Assembly (NCBI GenBank): GCA_003557825.1
Contig: PWNM01000322.1
Coordinates: 1 to 7,834 of the forward strand
Length of the DNA stretch: 7,834 nt
Direction: 5' to 3'
From: Candidatus Hydrogenedentota bacterium
Lineage (GTDB): Bacteria; Hydrogenedentota; Hydrogenedentia; Hydrogenedentales; SLHB01
Position 1 is the stretch's first letter, and each line of letters starts with the position of its first letter. Below are positions 1 to 6,006 of the stretch, one piece after another. The position numbers were made by a program, and so were the translations under genes. The notes under the pieces were generated by a model. The model saw only the letters and a program-made list of their open reading frames with translations. It had not been told where the DNA came from and made no database searches.

Positions 1-2
1 AA

Positions 3-305
3 GCCGATGGTATCCGTCCTGAATTCCGGCCGCAAGCACTTACTTGGACGATTGAGCTTTACTGGATCTACTGCTATATACATGGAAAATATCTGCACCG
101 AAAGGAGCCCTTCAAGCTGATCGCGGCACAACAGGAGCTTTTCCATGCTCACCTTACGATACTCCATGCGCTGAACCCGGATATATCATTTGACTGGTGG
201 CCCATTCTCAGCAATAACCTGGTGGACAACCAGCATCGGAGGCTCTTACTCTCCTATTTTGGAAATGGAGACTGGCAGGTCATACGCGATGGGCTTGAGC
301 TATAG
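3..305 (+). CDS. 3' end of an unrecognised gene, possibly ANT(6)-like nucleotidyltransferase C-terminus (5'-truncated)
   Basis: The frame is open from the window edge to TAG at 303-305 and gives 100 C-terminal residues. It begins ADGIRPEF and contains a Trp/Tyr-rich helix (WTIELYWIYCYIHGKYL), a second helix (AAQQELFHAHLTILHALNP), then FDWWPILSNNLVDN and SYFGNGDWQVIRDGLEL. It looks helical and protein-like, and its codons are rich in G at position 1. The layout (aromatic helix, helix before a WW/WHIG-like turn, short loop, final helix) recalls the C-terminal half of ANT(6)-type aminoglycoside adenylyltransferase-like proteins (PF04439). That is remembered resemblance only. The nucleotide-binding N-terminal domain, which would decide the family, lies outside the window. 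The frame continues without another stop for 40 codons after the TAG, so the gene may be damaged (next entry). It converges on the yfhO-like gene. Confidence 0.6.
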   Translation, partial: ADGIRPEFRPQALTWTIELYWIYCYIHGKYLHRKEPFKLIAAQQELFHAHLTILHALNPDISFDWWPILSNNLVDNQHRRLLLSYFGNGDWQVIRDGLEL

Positions 306-428
306 ATGCGTGCGTTTTCGGAAGATGCTAGGGCTGCCTGTAAGAAATGGGAGGGTGAGTATCCGGAGATTTTTGAGATGGCTGTCTTCGCTCACCTTCG
401 ATGTATTTTGAACGAGCTTCAATCGTGA
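306..428 (+). pseudogene. In-frame C-terminal continuation of the first gene beyond an amber stop
   Basis: Directly after TAG (303-305) the same frame runs on for 40 codons (ATG at 306-308 to TGA at 426-428), with helical, protein-like content: MRAFSEDARAACKKWEGEYP followed by EIFEMAVFAHLRCILNELQS. The pattern of a helix, then a Glu-Tyr-Pro turn, then a closing helix matches what I recall of the last 40 or so residues of ANT(6)-like nucleotidyltransferases. The TAG would then fall inside the penultimate helix. The simplest reading is a nonsense mutation that removes the C-terminus. Alternatives are a sequencing error, amber readthrough, or a separate small ORF starting at the ATG. The last is unlikely because no ribosome binding site precedes the ATG: the upstream bases are the end of the previous frame, GGGCTTGAGCTATAG. 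Confidence 0.5.
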
Positions 429-481
429 AGCTGGGCTGTGAGTATCTCGAAGTATTGCGCCTAACGCCAGATTTCACGATT
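421..481. terminator. Long inverted repeat at the convergent gene junction, possible bidirectional terminator or 3' stem
   Basis: AATCGTGAA (421-429) and its exact reverse complement TTCACGATT (473-481) enclose 43 bases. Inside, CTGG (431-434) can pair with CCAG (467-470), extending the stem past a small bulge. The repeat covers the TGA of the + frame (426-428) and lies across the TAG of the - gene (461-463). Both transcripts can form the stem. No T-run follows on either strand, so it is not a standard intrinsic terminator. Confidence 0.35.
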
Positions 482-2737
482 ACGCCATTGTTCAACGGCT
501 GAACGAACGCCCCAGATAAAAACGAAGAGTCCTGTAACGATGGATATAGCAAGTCCAATCCAGAGTGAAATGGGCCTAAATGTAAAAATAACCTCATTAT
601 CGCCCTCGGTCAACAGCACGCCACGAGATACTCCGTCGACAGGAAACACTTCGCTCGGTTCGCCGTTCACGGTAGCGCGCCAACCGGGGTACCAGGAATC
701 GGCCAAGACCAGAATACCGGGGCGTGTATTGTCATCTACATGAACCACAATACGCGTATGAGACTCTTCTACAATACGAGCTTCCGCTTCAGGTTCGGGC
801 GCACTGGCGGGAGGAACGACATTTTCAACAAGAGGCGGCGCTTCCTCGTCAAGCATTGCTGGGTCGAATTCTTCGACTTCACGCCCGGAATAGGCCACCC
901 AAGCTCGAGGTTTTGCTCCCAGATCGTTAAATAGCATCGCTCCGGTCGGGAACACGTGCTCAACGGCAAGCATGTGCCGTATCTGTGTAAACGGACCCTG
1001 TTGGACATCCTCTCGGGTCAACAGAAGCGCCCGGGAACCGAGGCGTCGCATCAGGAGCGGGCGATTCTCGACCTCCTGAATAAAGGCCGCATGGCGACGC
1101 ATATGGATGCCACTTGCGCTGTATAATTGCGGGACATCATTAGCGGCCAAGGGCCAAGACTGAATCCCATGGGTTCCCCCGACGCGCTCATCCATTCCTT
1201 TGAGAGATTCGATAAAGGGAGTCTCGGGATATAGGTGTTCCGGCTCGGTGAAGCGCATGGATGGCTGAAATATCATCAAAAGGTCGATTGTAATGAGAAA
1301 GGCCAATGCATATCCCATCAATTGAGTCGATGGACGCAACAAGGTCACCGTGAGAAGCACGTTCAGGGCGATAAGAAGGACCAACACCGTAACGATCTGG
1401 CGTAAAAGGGTGGGGCCGTCAGGGTTGAAGTCGGACATGCGAACCACGATGGCTATGATGACAAATATTAAGAATATCGGGACCGTCAGCGCAAGTCGTT
1501 TCAAGGTCTGTTTACACCCGATGGCATCAAGTTCAATCCATTCATCGGCCGATTCGGCGGCCATCAAGGCGATGGCGAGCACGTTGCCAATCATCAGATG
1601 AGCGGGTGTTATGAGATTCAGGATCGGGATGCTGTGAAACAGGTGCGTACCTATGGTTCCGAGCAGGGTCATGACTAGCGTTGCAAGTAACATCGCCTCA
1701 ACGCGTACACGTCGAATAGCGGCGGGAAAACCCCGCAGTGCAAACCACAGAGGCAACAGGGCCAAAGGAAGAAGCCCCATGTAGAAAAGATGCGGGGCGC
1801 TGGTCAATGGACTGGCGCCAGCCTCCTGAACGGAACTCAGGAATCGGGGCATCACAGCGCTTACGATGTCGAGGATACTGGGTATAGATTCGGTTCGTTG
1901 TGCTGGGATCACCGCCTCTCGGACAAATTCAATATAGGGTACGATCTGAACGGCCGCAAGGCCGATAGCTGCCAGGATAACTGTGGTTAGCGTAAGACCT
2001 ATTCCGATCATATTATGACGAGCTGTACGACCAAGCAGCATGCGGAATTTTGCAAAGAGCAGACAAAAAAGACTAGCGCCGAAAACGGCCTCCGGCTCGC
2101 CGCCCAAGAGCATTGCGGTCAACACGAGCACCGTCCAAGGCCACATATGCCGAAGATCGAGGCTCAACCGATCGACAAAGAGCACCAAAAGAGGTAACCA
2201 TGGCATCACGTCCGAGATGGGCTGGCCCAAGCCGGACAACAGTAGCCCACTTAGCTGATAGGTCAGGCCGACTACGAGCGCCATCGGAAGGGGCAGTCCA
2301 AACATGCGGGCCATTATCAGGGCGCACAAGCCTGCCACGACCAGTTTCAGCCATGCCGAAACCTGTAAAGCTTGCTCGAGTGGAAGCAGATAGAATGGCG
2401 CTGTAAACGGGGAAAGGGTTCGGCTCCGCCATAGGGCATAATAGGGCATGCCGCAGCTTTCGTTTGGATTCCATAGCAGCGACTCATTTTCGTCCAAGCC
2501 GCGGCTTAGAAAGAGACGCCAAGGTAGGTAACGAGTGGTTTCGATAGAAGGCTCGACAGGCGTATCAACGTCCATGTCGGAAGACCGTGCATCCTCCCAT
2601 GGGGGTAGGAAGAAAATCCCTTCCGTATCGCCGGGAACTGCCCCGTGTAATACTGGGTGGAGAGCAATCCCTGCCACCAGTGCGATGCATGCCAGGCAAA
2701 GAGCGTATTCTAGTAAGCTACGGACGTTAAGCCGCAC
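461..2737 (-). CDS. YfhO-family polytopic membrane protein (GT-C-like glycosyltransferase superfamily)
   Basis: This 758-residue protein has an N-terminal transmembrane segment (about 11-32) and an extracytoplasmic loop with PGDTEGIFF (35-43). Next comes the family signature around residues 88-98, LWNPNESCGMP, which corresponds to the WNP...GxP motif of YfhO proteins. Many hydrophobic segments follow (about 125-520). A soluble region of some 150-200 residues includes a Pro/Glu-rich stretch. The typical YfhO C-terminal module has ADSWYPGWRATVNG (about 679-692) and a final membrane span (about 723-746). In Firmicutes, YfhO proteins decorate lipoteichoic acid with sugars; the substrate here is unknown. 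The start is GTG at 2735-2737. An in-frame TGA lies nine codons upstream with no ATG between, and the ribosome site is weak (AGAGAG). It lies 96 bases downstream of lpd on the same strand, so co-transcription is possible. The frame is intact. Confidence 0.85.
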   Translation of the reverse strand: MRLNVRSLLEYALCLACIALVAGIALHPVLHGAVPGDTEGIFFLPPWEDARSSDMDVDTPVEPSIETTRYLPWRLFLSRGLDENESLLWNPNESCGMPYYALWRSRTLSPFTAPFYLLPLEQALQVSAWLKLVVAGLCALIMARMFGLPLPMALVVGLTYQLSGLLLSGLGQPISDVMPWLPLLVLFVDRLSLDLRHMWPWTVLVLTAMLLGGEPEAVFGASLFCLLFAKFRMLLGRTARHNMIGIGLTLTTVILAAIGLAAVQIVPYIEFVREAVIPAQRTESIPSILDIVSAVMPRFLSSVQEAGASPLTSAPHLFYMGLLPLALLPLWFALRGFPAAIRRVRVEAMLLATLVMTLLGTIGTHLFHSIPILNLITPAHLMIGNVLAIALMAAESADEWIELDAIGCKQTLKRLALTVPIFLIFVIIAIVVRMSDFNPDGPTLLRQIVTVLVLLIALNVLLTVTLLRPSTQLMGYALAFLITIDLLMIFQPSMRFTEPEHLYPETPFIESLKGMDERVGGTHGIQSWPLAANDVPQLYSASGIHMRRHAAFIQEVENRPLLMRRLGSRALLLTREDVQQGPFTQIRHMLAVEHVFPTGAMLFNDLGAKPRAWVAYSGREVEEFDPAMLDEEAPPLVENVVPPASAPEPEAEARIVEESHTRIVVHVDDNTRPGILVLADSWYPGWRATVNGEPSEVFPVDGVSRGVLLTEGDNEVIFTFRPISLWIGLAISIVTGLFVFIWGVRSAVEQWRNREIWR

Positions 2738-2796
2738 GACTCTGGCACTCTCTAATCGGTATCAAAGTTCGTTCCCCAAAGGCCAGAGAGGTTCCC

Positions 2797-2821
2797 ATCC
2801 CCGGCATGGTGGACCGGGGAT
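2797..2821 (-). terminator. GC-rich hairpin between lpd and the yfhO-like gene
   Basis: ATCCCCGG (2797-2804) and CCGGGGAT (2814-2821) form a perfect 8-bp stem with a 9-base loop, 13 bases past the lpd stop codon. An overlapping alternative stem, GGATC-acc-GATCC (2817-2829), competes for the same bases. No T-run follows in the - direction, so this is more likely an mRNA-stabilising or partial-termination stem than a strong intrinsic terminator. Confidence 0.4.
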
Positions 2822-2833
2822 CACCGATCCACA

Positions 2834-4228
2834 TCATGTCCGCTTTTTGGGCGGGGTGTGAATGCTCTGGCCAAAGTAGTCTTCTGCCGCTTCCATAACC
2901 GTTTCGGCAAGCGTGGGATGGGTATGAATGGTATGAGCCAATTCGGCCACCGTTGCTTCCATCTTCATGGCTACCGCGGCTTCGGCGATTAATTCGCCTG
3001 CCTCCGCGCCTAGTATATGCACGCCGATTACCTCATCGGTGCGGGCATCTCCGATGATCTTGACCAGTCCTTCCTGTTCATTCATCGTTGCGGCTCGGCC
3101 GCTCGCCATGTAACTGAATCGCCCAATTTTAACGTCAATTCCGGCCTCACGAGCCTGTTTTTCTGTCATGCCTACATCGGCGACTTCCGGCGAAGTAAAG
3201 GTGCATGCCGGTACGACGCGGTAGTCCATGCGCTCGTTTCCGCCGGTGGCATTTACCGCGGCGACCAACCCTTCCGCCGAGGCGCCGTGGGCGAGCATCG
3301 TTTTGCCTGTTACGTCGCCGATGGCATAGATGCCTTTCACGGAGGTCTCCATTCGTTCGTTTACTTCAATGACGCCGCGATTGCCGAGTTTGACGCCCAG
3401 ATCCGGTGTTTCCGACACCACTTCGGAATGGTAATGCCGTCCGATACTCACCAGCACCAAATCTACTTCAAGAGTATCCGCATGAGCGCCTTTAAGTTCC
3501 GCCCGAACGCCAGATTGGGTCACGTCGAGCTTGGCTACGGTTGTTTCCGTCCGGACATCGATTTTTTTCTTCTTGAAACTAGCGGCCAGCTCCTCCGATA
3601 TTTCCTCATCAGAATAGGGAACGACATTAGGAAGCATTTCGACCAAGACGACCTCTGTTCCAAAGGCATTCCACAGACAAGCGAATTCGGCTCCGATAGC
3701 TCCAGCGCCGATTACCAAGACTTTTTTAGGTACCTCTGTGAGGTCGAGGGCTTCAGTACTGGTGATGATGCGTTTGCCATCGGTTTCAAGTCCGGGGAGC
3801 TGAGCGGGCGAACTACCCGTTGCGATAATGATCGATTTGGCCTGGATCGTTTCCGAGCCTGCTTTCACAGTATTGAAACCGGTGATGCGTGCATCGCCTT
3901 GCACGACCTGGATGCCATTGGTCTTGAACAGATTGTTAATTCCGGCTTTGTTTCGGCGGACCACTCCGTTTTTCCGCTTGACCATGGCCATCATGTCAAC
4001 ATCCAGCGTGTCAATGACCAAGCCAAAATCGGAGGCATGTTGCATTTTGCGGTAGAGCTCTGCGCTGTAGATGAATGTTTTAGTAGGGATGCAACCCCAG
4101 TTAAGGCATACGCCCCCGATTTCCTCGCGCTCAACGATGACAGTTTTTGCGCCACGCTGAGCAGCTCGAATGGCAGCGACATATCCGCCCGGGCCGGTTC
4201 CGATGACAACGACATCACATTGAATCAT
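2834..4228 (-). CDS. lpdA: Dihydrolipoamide dehydrogenase (E3 of 2-oxoacid dehydrogenase complexes)
   Basis: A 464-residue flavoprotein that reoxidises the dihydrolipoyl groups of E2 and passes electrons through FAD to NAD+. Visible motifs: the FAD dinucleotide fold GTGPGG (10-15); the redox disulfide GGVCLNWGCIPTK with Cys41 and Cys46; a second Rossmann motif VLVIGAGAIGAEF for NAD; YAIGDVTG of the FAD site; and the C-terminal dimer-interface motif HTHPTLAE with His437 and Glu442, the acid-base pair of active E3. Length is usual for the family. An ATG five codons upstream (4241-4243) is open in frame. The ATG at 4226-4228 is preferred because TGAGGAG sits 7 bases before it and overlaps the upstream ATG, and because MIQCDVVVIG is the usual E3 beginning. 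It follows the E2 gene after 60 bases, so the two are very likely one operon serving one complex. Confidence 0.95.
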   Translation of the reverse strand: MIQCDVVVIGTGPGGYVAAIRAAQRGAKTVIVEREEIGGVCLNWGCIPTKTFIYSAELYRKMQHASDFGLVIDTLDVDMMAMVKRKNGVVRRNKAGINNLFKTNGIQVVQGDARITGFNTVKAGSETIQAKSIIIATGSSPAQLPGLETDGKRIITSTEALDLTEVPKKVLVIGAGAIGAEFACLWNAFGTEVVLVEMLPNVVPYSDEEISEELAASFKKKKIDVRTETTVAKLDVTQSGVRAELKGAHADTLEVDLVLVSIGRHYHSEVVSETPDLGVKLGNRGVIEVNERMETSVKGIYAIGDVTGKTMLAHGASAEGLVAAVNATGGNERMDYRVVPACTFTSPEVADVGMTEKQAREAGIDVKIGRFSYMASGRAATMNEQEGLVKIIGDARTDEVIGVHILGAEAGELIAEAAVAMKMEATVAELAHTIHTHPTLAETVMEAAEDYFGQSIHTPPKKRT

Positions 4229-4233
4229 GGATA

Positions 4234-4243
4234 TGCTCCTCAT
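4234..4243 (-). promoter_or_regulatory. Ribosome binding site deciding the lpd start
   Basis: On the - strand the bases read ATGAGGAGCATATCCATG. AGGAG ends 7 bases before the second ATG (4226-4228), which is good spacing. The same bases contain the upstream ATG, which has no purine-rich site of its own. The downstream ATG is therefore the likely start. Confidence 0.7.
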
Positions 4244-4250
4244 AGAACAC

Positions 4251-4273
4251 GACGCGGCGCCAAAGGCCGCGCC
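4251..4273 (-). other. GC-rich hairpin in the E2-E3 intercistronic gap
   Basis: CGCGGC (4253-4258) pairs with GCCGCG (4266-4271) around a 7-base loop, and in the - transcript two more pairs (one G-U) extend it. It sits between the E2 stop and the lpd ribosome binding site with no T-run after it. It may be a stabilising or processing stem that sets the ratio of E2 to E3. That role is inferred. Confidence 0.35.
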
Positions 4274-4288
4274 GTAGCTTGGGGGTTA

Positions 4289-5623
4289 TTAGAATTCCGC
4301 AGATTCGAGGATTTTGCGTATCGTACCCATAAACTGGGCCGCAACGGCTCCATCTATGGCACGATGATCGCTCGACAAGGTCAGGTTCATCATCGGACGA
4401 ATCTGAATGCCGCCATCAACGGCCACGACCCGGTCTTTAATGCGTCCCACTGCCAGAATAGCGCAGTTAGGCTGGTTGATAATGGCAGTGAACTGATCCA
4501 CTCCCAAAGCGCCCAGATTTGATACGGTAAAGGTGCTACCCGAGTACTCATCGGGTGTTAGCTTCCCGGCACGGGCCTTTTCGGCGAGCGCCCTACTTTC
4601 GTTCTGGATTCCCTCAAGACTCATATTCTGAATCCTGTGGATAACAGGTACGATTAACCCTGCCGGTAAGGCCACGGCAAACCCGAGGTTGATATCCGAT
4701 AATTGTTCAACGGCATCACCCAACCAGCGTACATTAACTTCGGGGTGCTGCCGGATAGCCTTTGTTACGGCGTACAACACGATGTCGTTAAACGAGGGTT
4801 TGAATCCTTGTGTCGATTTGCGAAAGGCGGTAGCTGCCTTCATGTCGACCTCGAAGGTAACATAGTAATGGGGAGCTGAGAATTTGCTTTCTACCATCCG
4901 CTGGGCGATAACGCGTCGCATGGGAGATAGAGGAACTCGCTCGCCCTCGGTTGCTGGTGCGCTTTCGGTCGCTGGTGCGCCCACGGGGGCCTCTGCAGCC
5001 TGCGCTACATCGGCTTTCATCACCTTGCCACCTGGGCCTGTTCCTTGGACGCCGGCAAGGTCTACGCCGGCATTTTCTGCCATGCGCTGGGCAGTCGGCG
5101 ATGCTTTTACACCGCCTCCGGCAGCTGCCAGTGCCTCTACATCCGCTTCCATGACCCGCCCCATGGCTCCACTTCCATTAGCCTGAGTCGGGTCGACGCC
5201 GAGGGTTTCTGCTCGTTTTCGGGCGCGCGGCGATACCCCTTTTCCTCCGTCTTCAGATGGCGGAGGAGTTGGCGCCCGTTCGGGGGATAGCTCCTGGGTT
5301 GCAGGTGTCGCAGGAAGGGGTTCATCAGAAGGCGTTGTCGCAGCGGAATCGCCACCCTGATACTGACTCAAGTCCGGCAGTTCTTCGTCAGCCTCGCCAA
5401 CCATAGCCACGACCGTCATTACGGGTACGAGTTCATCTTCCGGTACCAGGATCTTTCGCAGGACCCCTGATGCGGTAGACTCGCATTCAATCTCGGCTTT
5501 GTCCGTTTGTACGGTAAATAGCAATTCCCCTTGTTCAACGGGATCGCCTTCTTTTTTTAACCATTGAACGATGGAGGCTTCTTCCACCGATTGACCCAAC
5601 TGCGGTAGTTTAATCTCGTGCAT
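4289..5623 (-). CDS. pdhC: Dihydrolipoamide acyltransferase (E2), pyruvate dehydrogenase type, with two subunit-binding domains
   Basis: A 444-residue E2 core protein that takes an acyl group from E1 on its lipoyl arm and transfers it to CoA. Domains in order: one lipoyl domain (1-78) with the lipoylated Lys42 in QTDKAE; a Pro/Thr/Glu linker (about 90-127); a first peripheral-subunit-binding domain (131-166, SPRARKRAETLGVD...GRVMEADV); a second, related one (174-210, ASPTAQRMAENAGVD...GKVMKADV); a linker with an APATES/APATEG tandem; and the catalytic domain (about 228-444) ending in DHRAIDG with His420 and Asp424. Sequences such as FTVSNLGALGVDQFTAIINQP suggest an acetyltransferase; a branched-chain E2 is less likely. 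The start is placed at ATG 5621-5623 because MHEIKLPQLG is the normal lipoyl-domain beginning and GGA lies 7 bases upstream. An ATG at 5633-5635 would add four residues. First gene of an operon with lpd. No E1 gene is present in the window. Confidence 0.93.
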   Translation of the reverse strand: MHEIKLPQLGQSVEEASIVQWLKKEGDPVEQGELLFTVQTDKAEIECESTASGVLRKILVPEDELVPVMTVVAMVGEADEELPDLSQYQGGDSAATTPSDEPLPATPATQELSPERAPTPPPSEDGGKGVSPRARKRAETLGVDPTQANGSGAMGRVMEADVEALAAAGGGVKASPTAQRMAENAGVDLAGVQGTGPGGKVMKADVAQAAEAPVGAPATESAPATEGERVPLSPMRRVIAQRMVESKFSAPHYYVTFEVDMKAATAFRKSTQGFKPSFNDIVLYAVTKAIRQHPEVNVRWLGDAVEQLSDINLGFAVALPAGLIVPVIHRIQNMSLEGIQNESRALAEKARAGKLTPDEYSGSTFTVSNLGALGVDQFTAIINQPNCAILAVGRIKDRVVAVDGGIQIRPMMNLTLSSDHRAIDGAVAAQFMGTIRKILESAEF

Positions 5624-5766
5624 TGTCCGTTCCATTTACGTTGTAGCCGTGATAAAGCAACTATGGTTTCCAAGAGGGGAGCATCCCCATGTCCTTCGAG
5701 CTTCACCCCTCACTGGCATGGATGGAATTGGTTTCCAGCATCAGCCGCCCCAAAGGAACACCCCAT

Positions 5767-5796
5767 ATCGTACTCAATATGCGCTGTATCGTGCAA
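5767..5796 (-). promoter_or_regulatory. Candidate sigma70-type promoter for the E2-E3 operon
   Basis: On the - strand TTGCAC (5791-5796) is followed after 18 bases by TACGAT (5767-5772). This predicts a start near 5760 and a leader of about 135 bases before the E2 ATG. The -35 hexamer, with the preceding GG, is the same GGTTGCAC seen at the promoter of the 7134 gene. The -10 matches the consensus at 4 of 6 bases. Confidence 0.35.
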
Positions 5797-5941
5797 CCGA
5801 AGGGGTTGTTTTGTTCAAAAATATAATGAAGGAATTGACTTGTGGTACTCGTATAATGGTTCAATCACCCATTGGCTATTCCGTTTATGATAACATAGCC
5901 GGGAATATAAGCTTCCATGGTTGGTCATAGCGGTGACGGTT

Positions 5942-5971
5942 TTGGAATAGCATTTTTCCGTCCTTTGTTAT
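5942..5971 (+). promoter_or_regulatory. Weak candidate promoter for ispH
   Basis: TTGGAA (5942-5947), an 18-base spacer and TGTTAT (5966-5971) would start transcription about 30 bases before the ispH ATG. Both hexamers are imperfect. The TATAAT hexamers further upstream (5822 and 5852) are competing candidates, although neither has a good -35 at normal spacing. Confidence 0.25.
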
Positions 5972-6006
5972 TTGCATGTTACTATATTCCATCATTCGGA
6001 GGAACC

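Larger units (their letters stand above)
5624..6006. other. Divergent intergenic region between the E2 gene and ispH
   Basis: This 383-bp stretch shows no convincing gene. Small frames on + (starting near 5618 and 5649) lack ribosome sites and have unstructured, non-family content. It must hold the promoters for both flanking genes. Visible items: a GGGGA-gca-TCCCC dyad (5676-5688), two perfect TATAAT hexamers 30 bp apart (5822-5827 and 5852-5857) in an AT-rich patch, a GGCTAT/ATAGCC inverted repeat (5874-5879/5895-5900) around TTATGATAA, and a GTCA-N6-TGAC dyad (5924-5937). I see no riboswitch or tRNA fold. Confidence 0.6.

Noticed and set aside
2073..2474. 133-codon frame on - inside the yfhO-like gene
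   Set aside because: It lies in another frame of an intact membrane protein, is Arg/Ala-rich and low in family-like features, and has no ribosome site.
3017..4522. 501-codon open frame on + antisense to lpd and the end of the E2 gene
   Set aside because: It crosses two genes with complete catalytic motifs on the other strand, has no recognisable domain and is rich in Cys, His and Phe, as expected of an antisense frame. It is a by-product of codon use in the real genes.
4951..4985. Tandem repeat of about 18 bp in the E2 gene as a mobile or regulatory repeat
   Set aside because: It encodes the APATES/APATEG flexible linker before the catalytic domain. Such Ala/Pro repeats are normal in E2 linkers.
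5835..5857. TTGACT plus TATAAT as a strong ispH promoter
   Set aside because: The spacer is only 11 bp, too short for sigma70 recognition, so the two hexamers cannot work as a pair.
5618..5930. Small + frames of 90 and 93 codons in the divergent intergenic region
   Set aside because: There is no ribosome binding site, the starts are poor (one is GTG), composition is unstructured, and they overlap the predicted promoter of the E2 gene.
5917..6006. 30-codon N-terminal extension of ispH
   Set aside because: IspH proteins begin just before RPRGFCAGV. A good GGAGGA site precedes the ATG at 6007, and the extension would cover the likely promoter.
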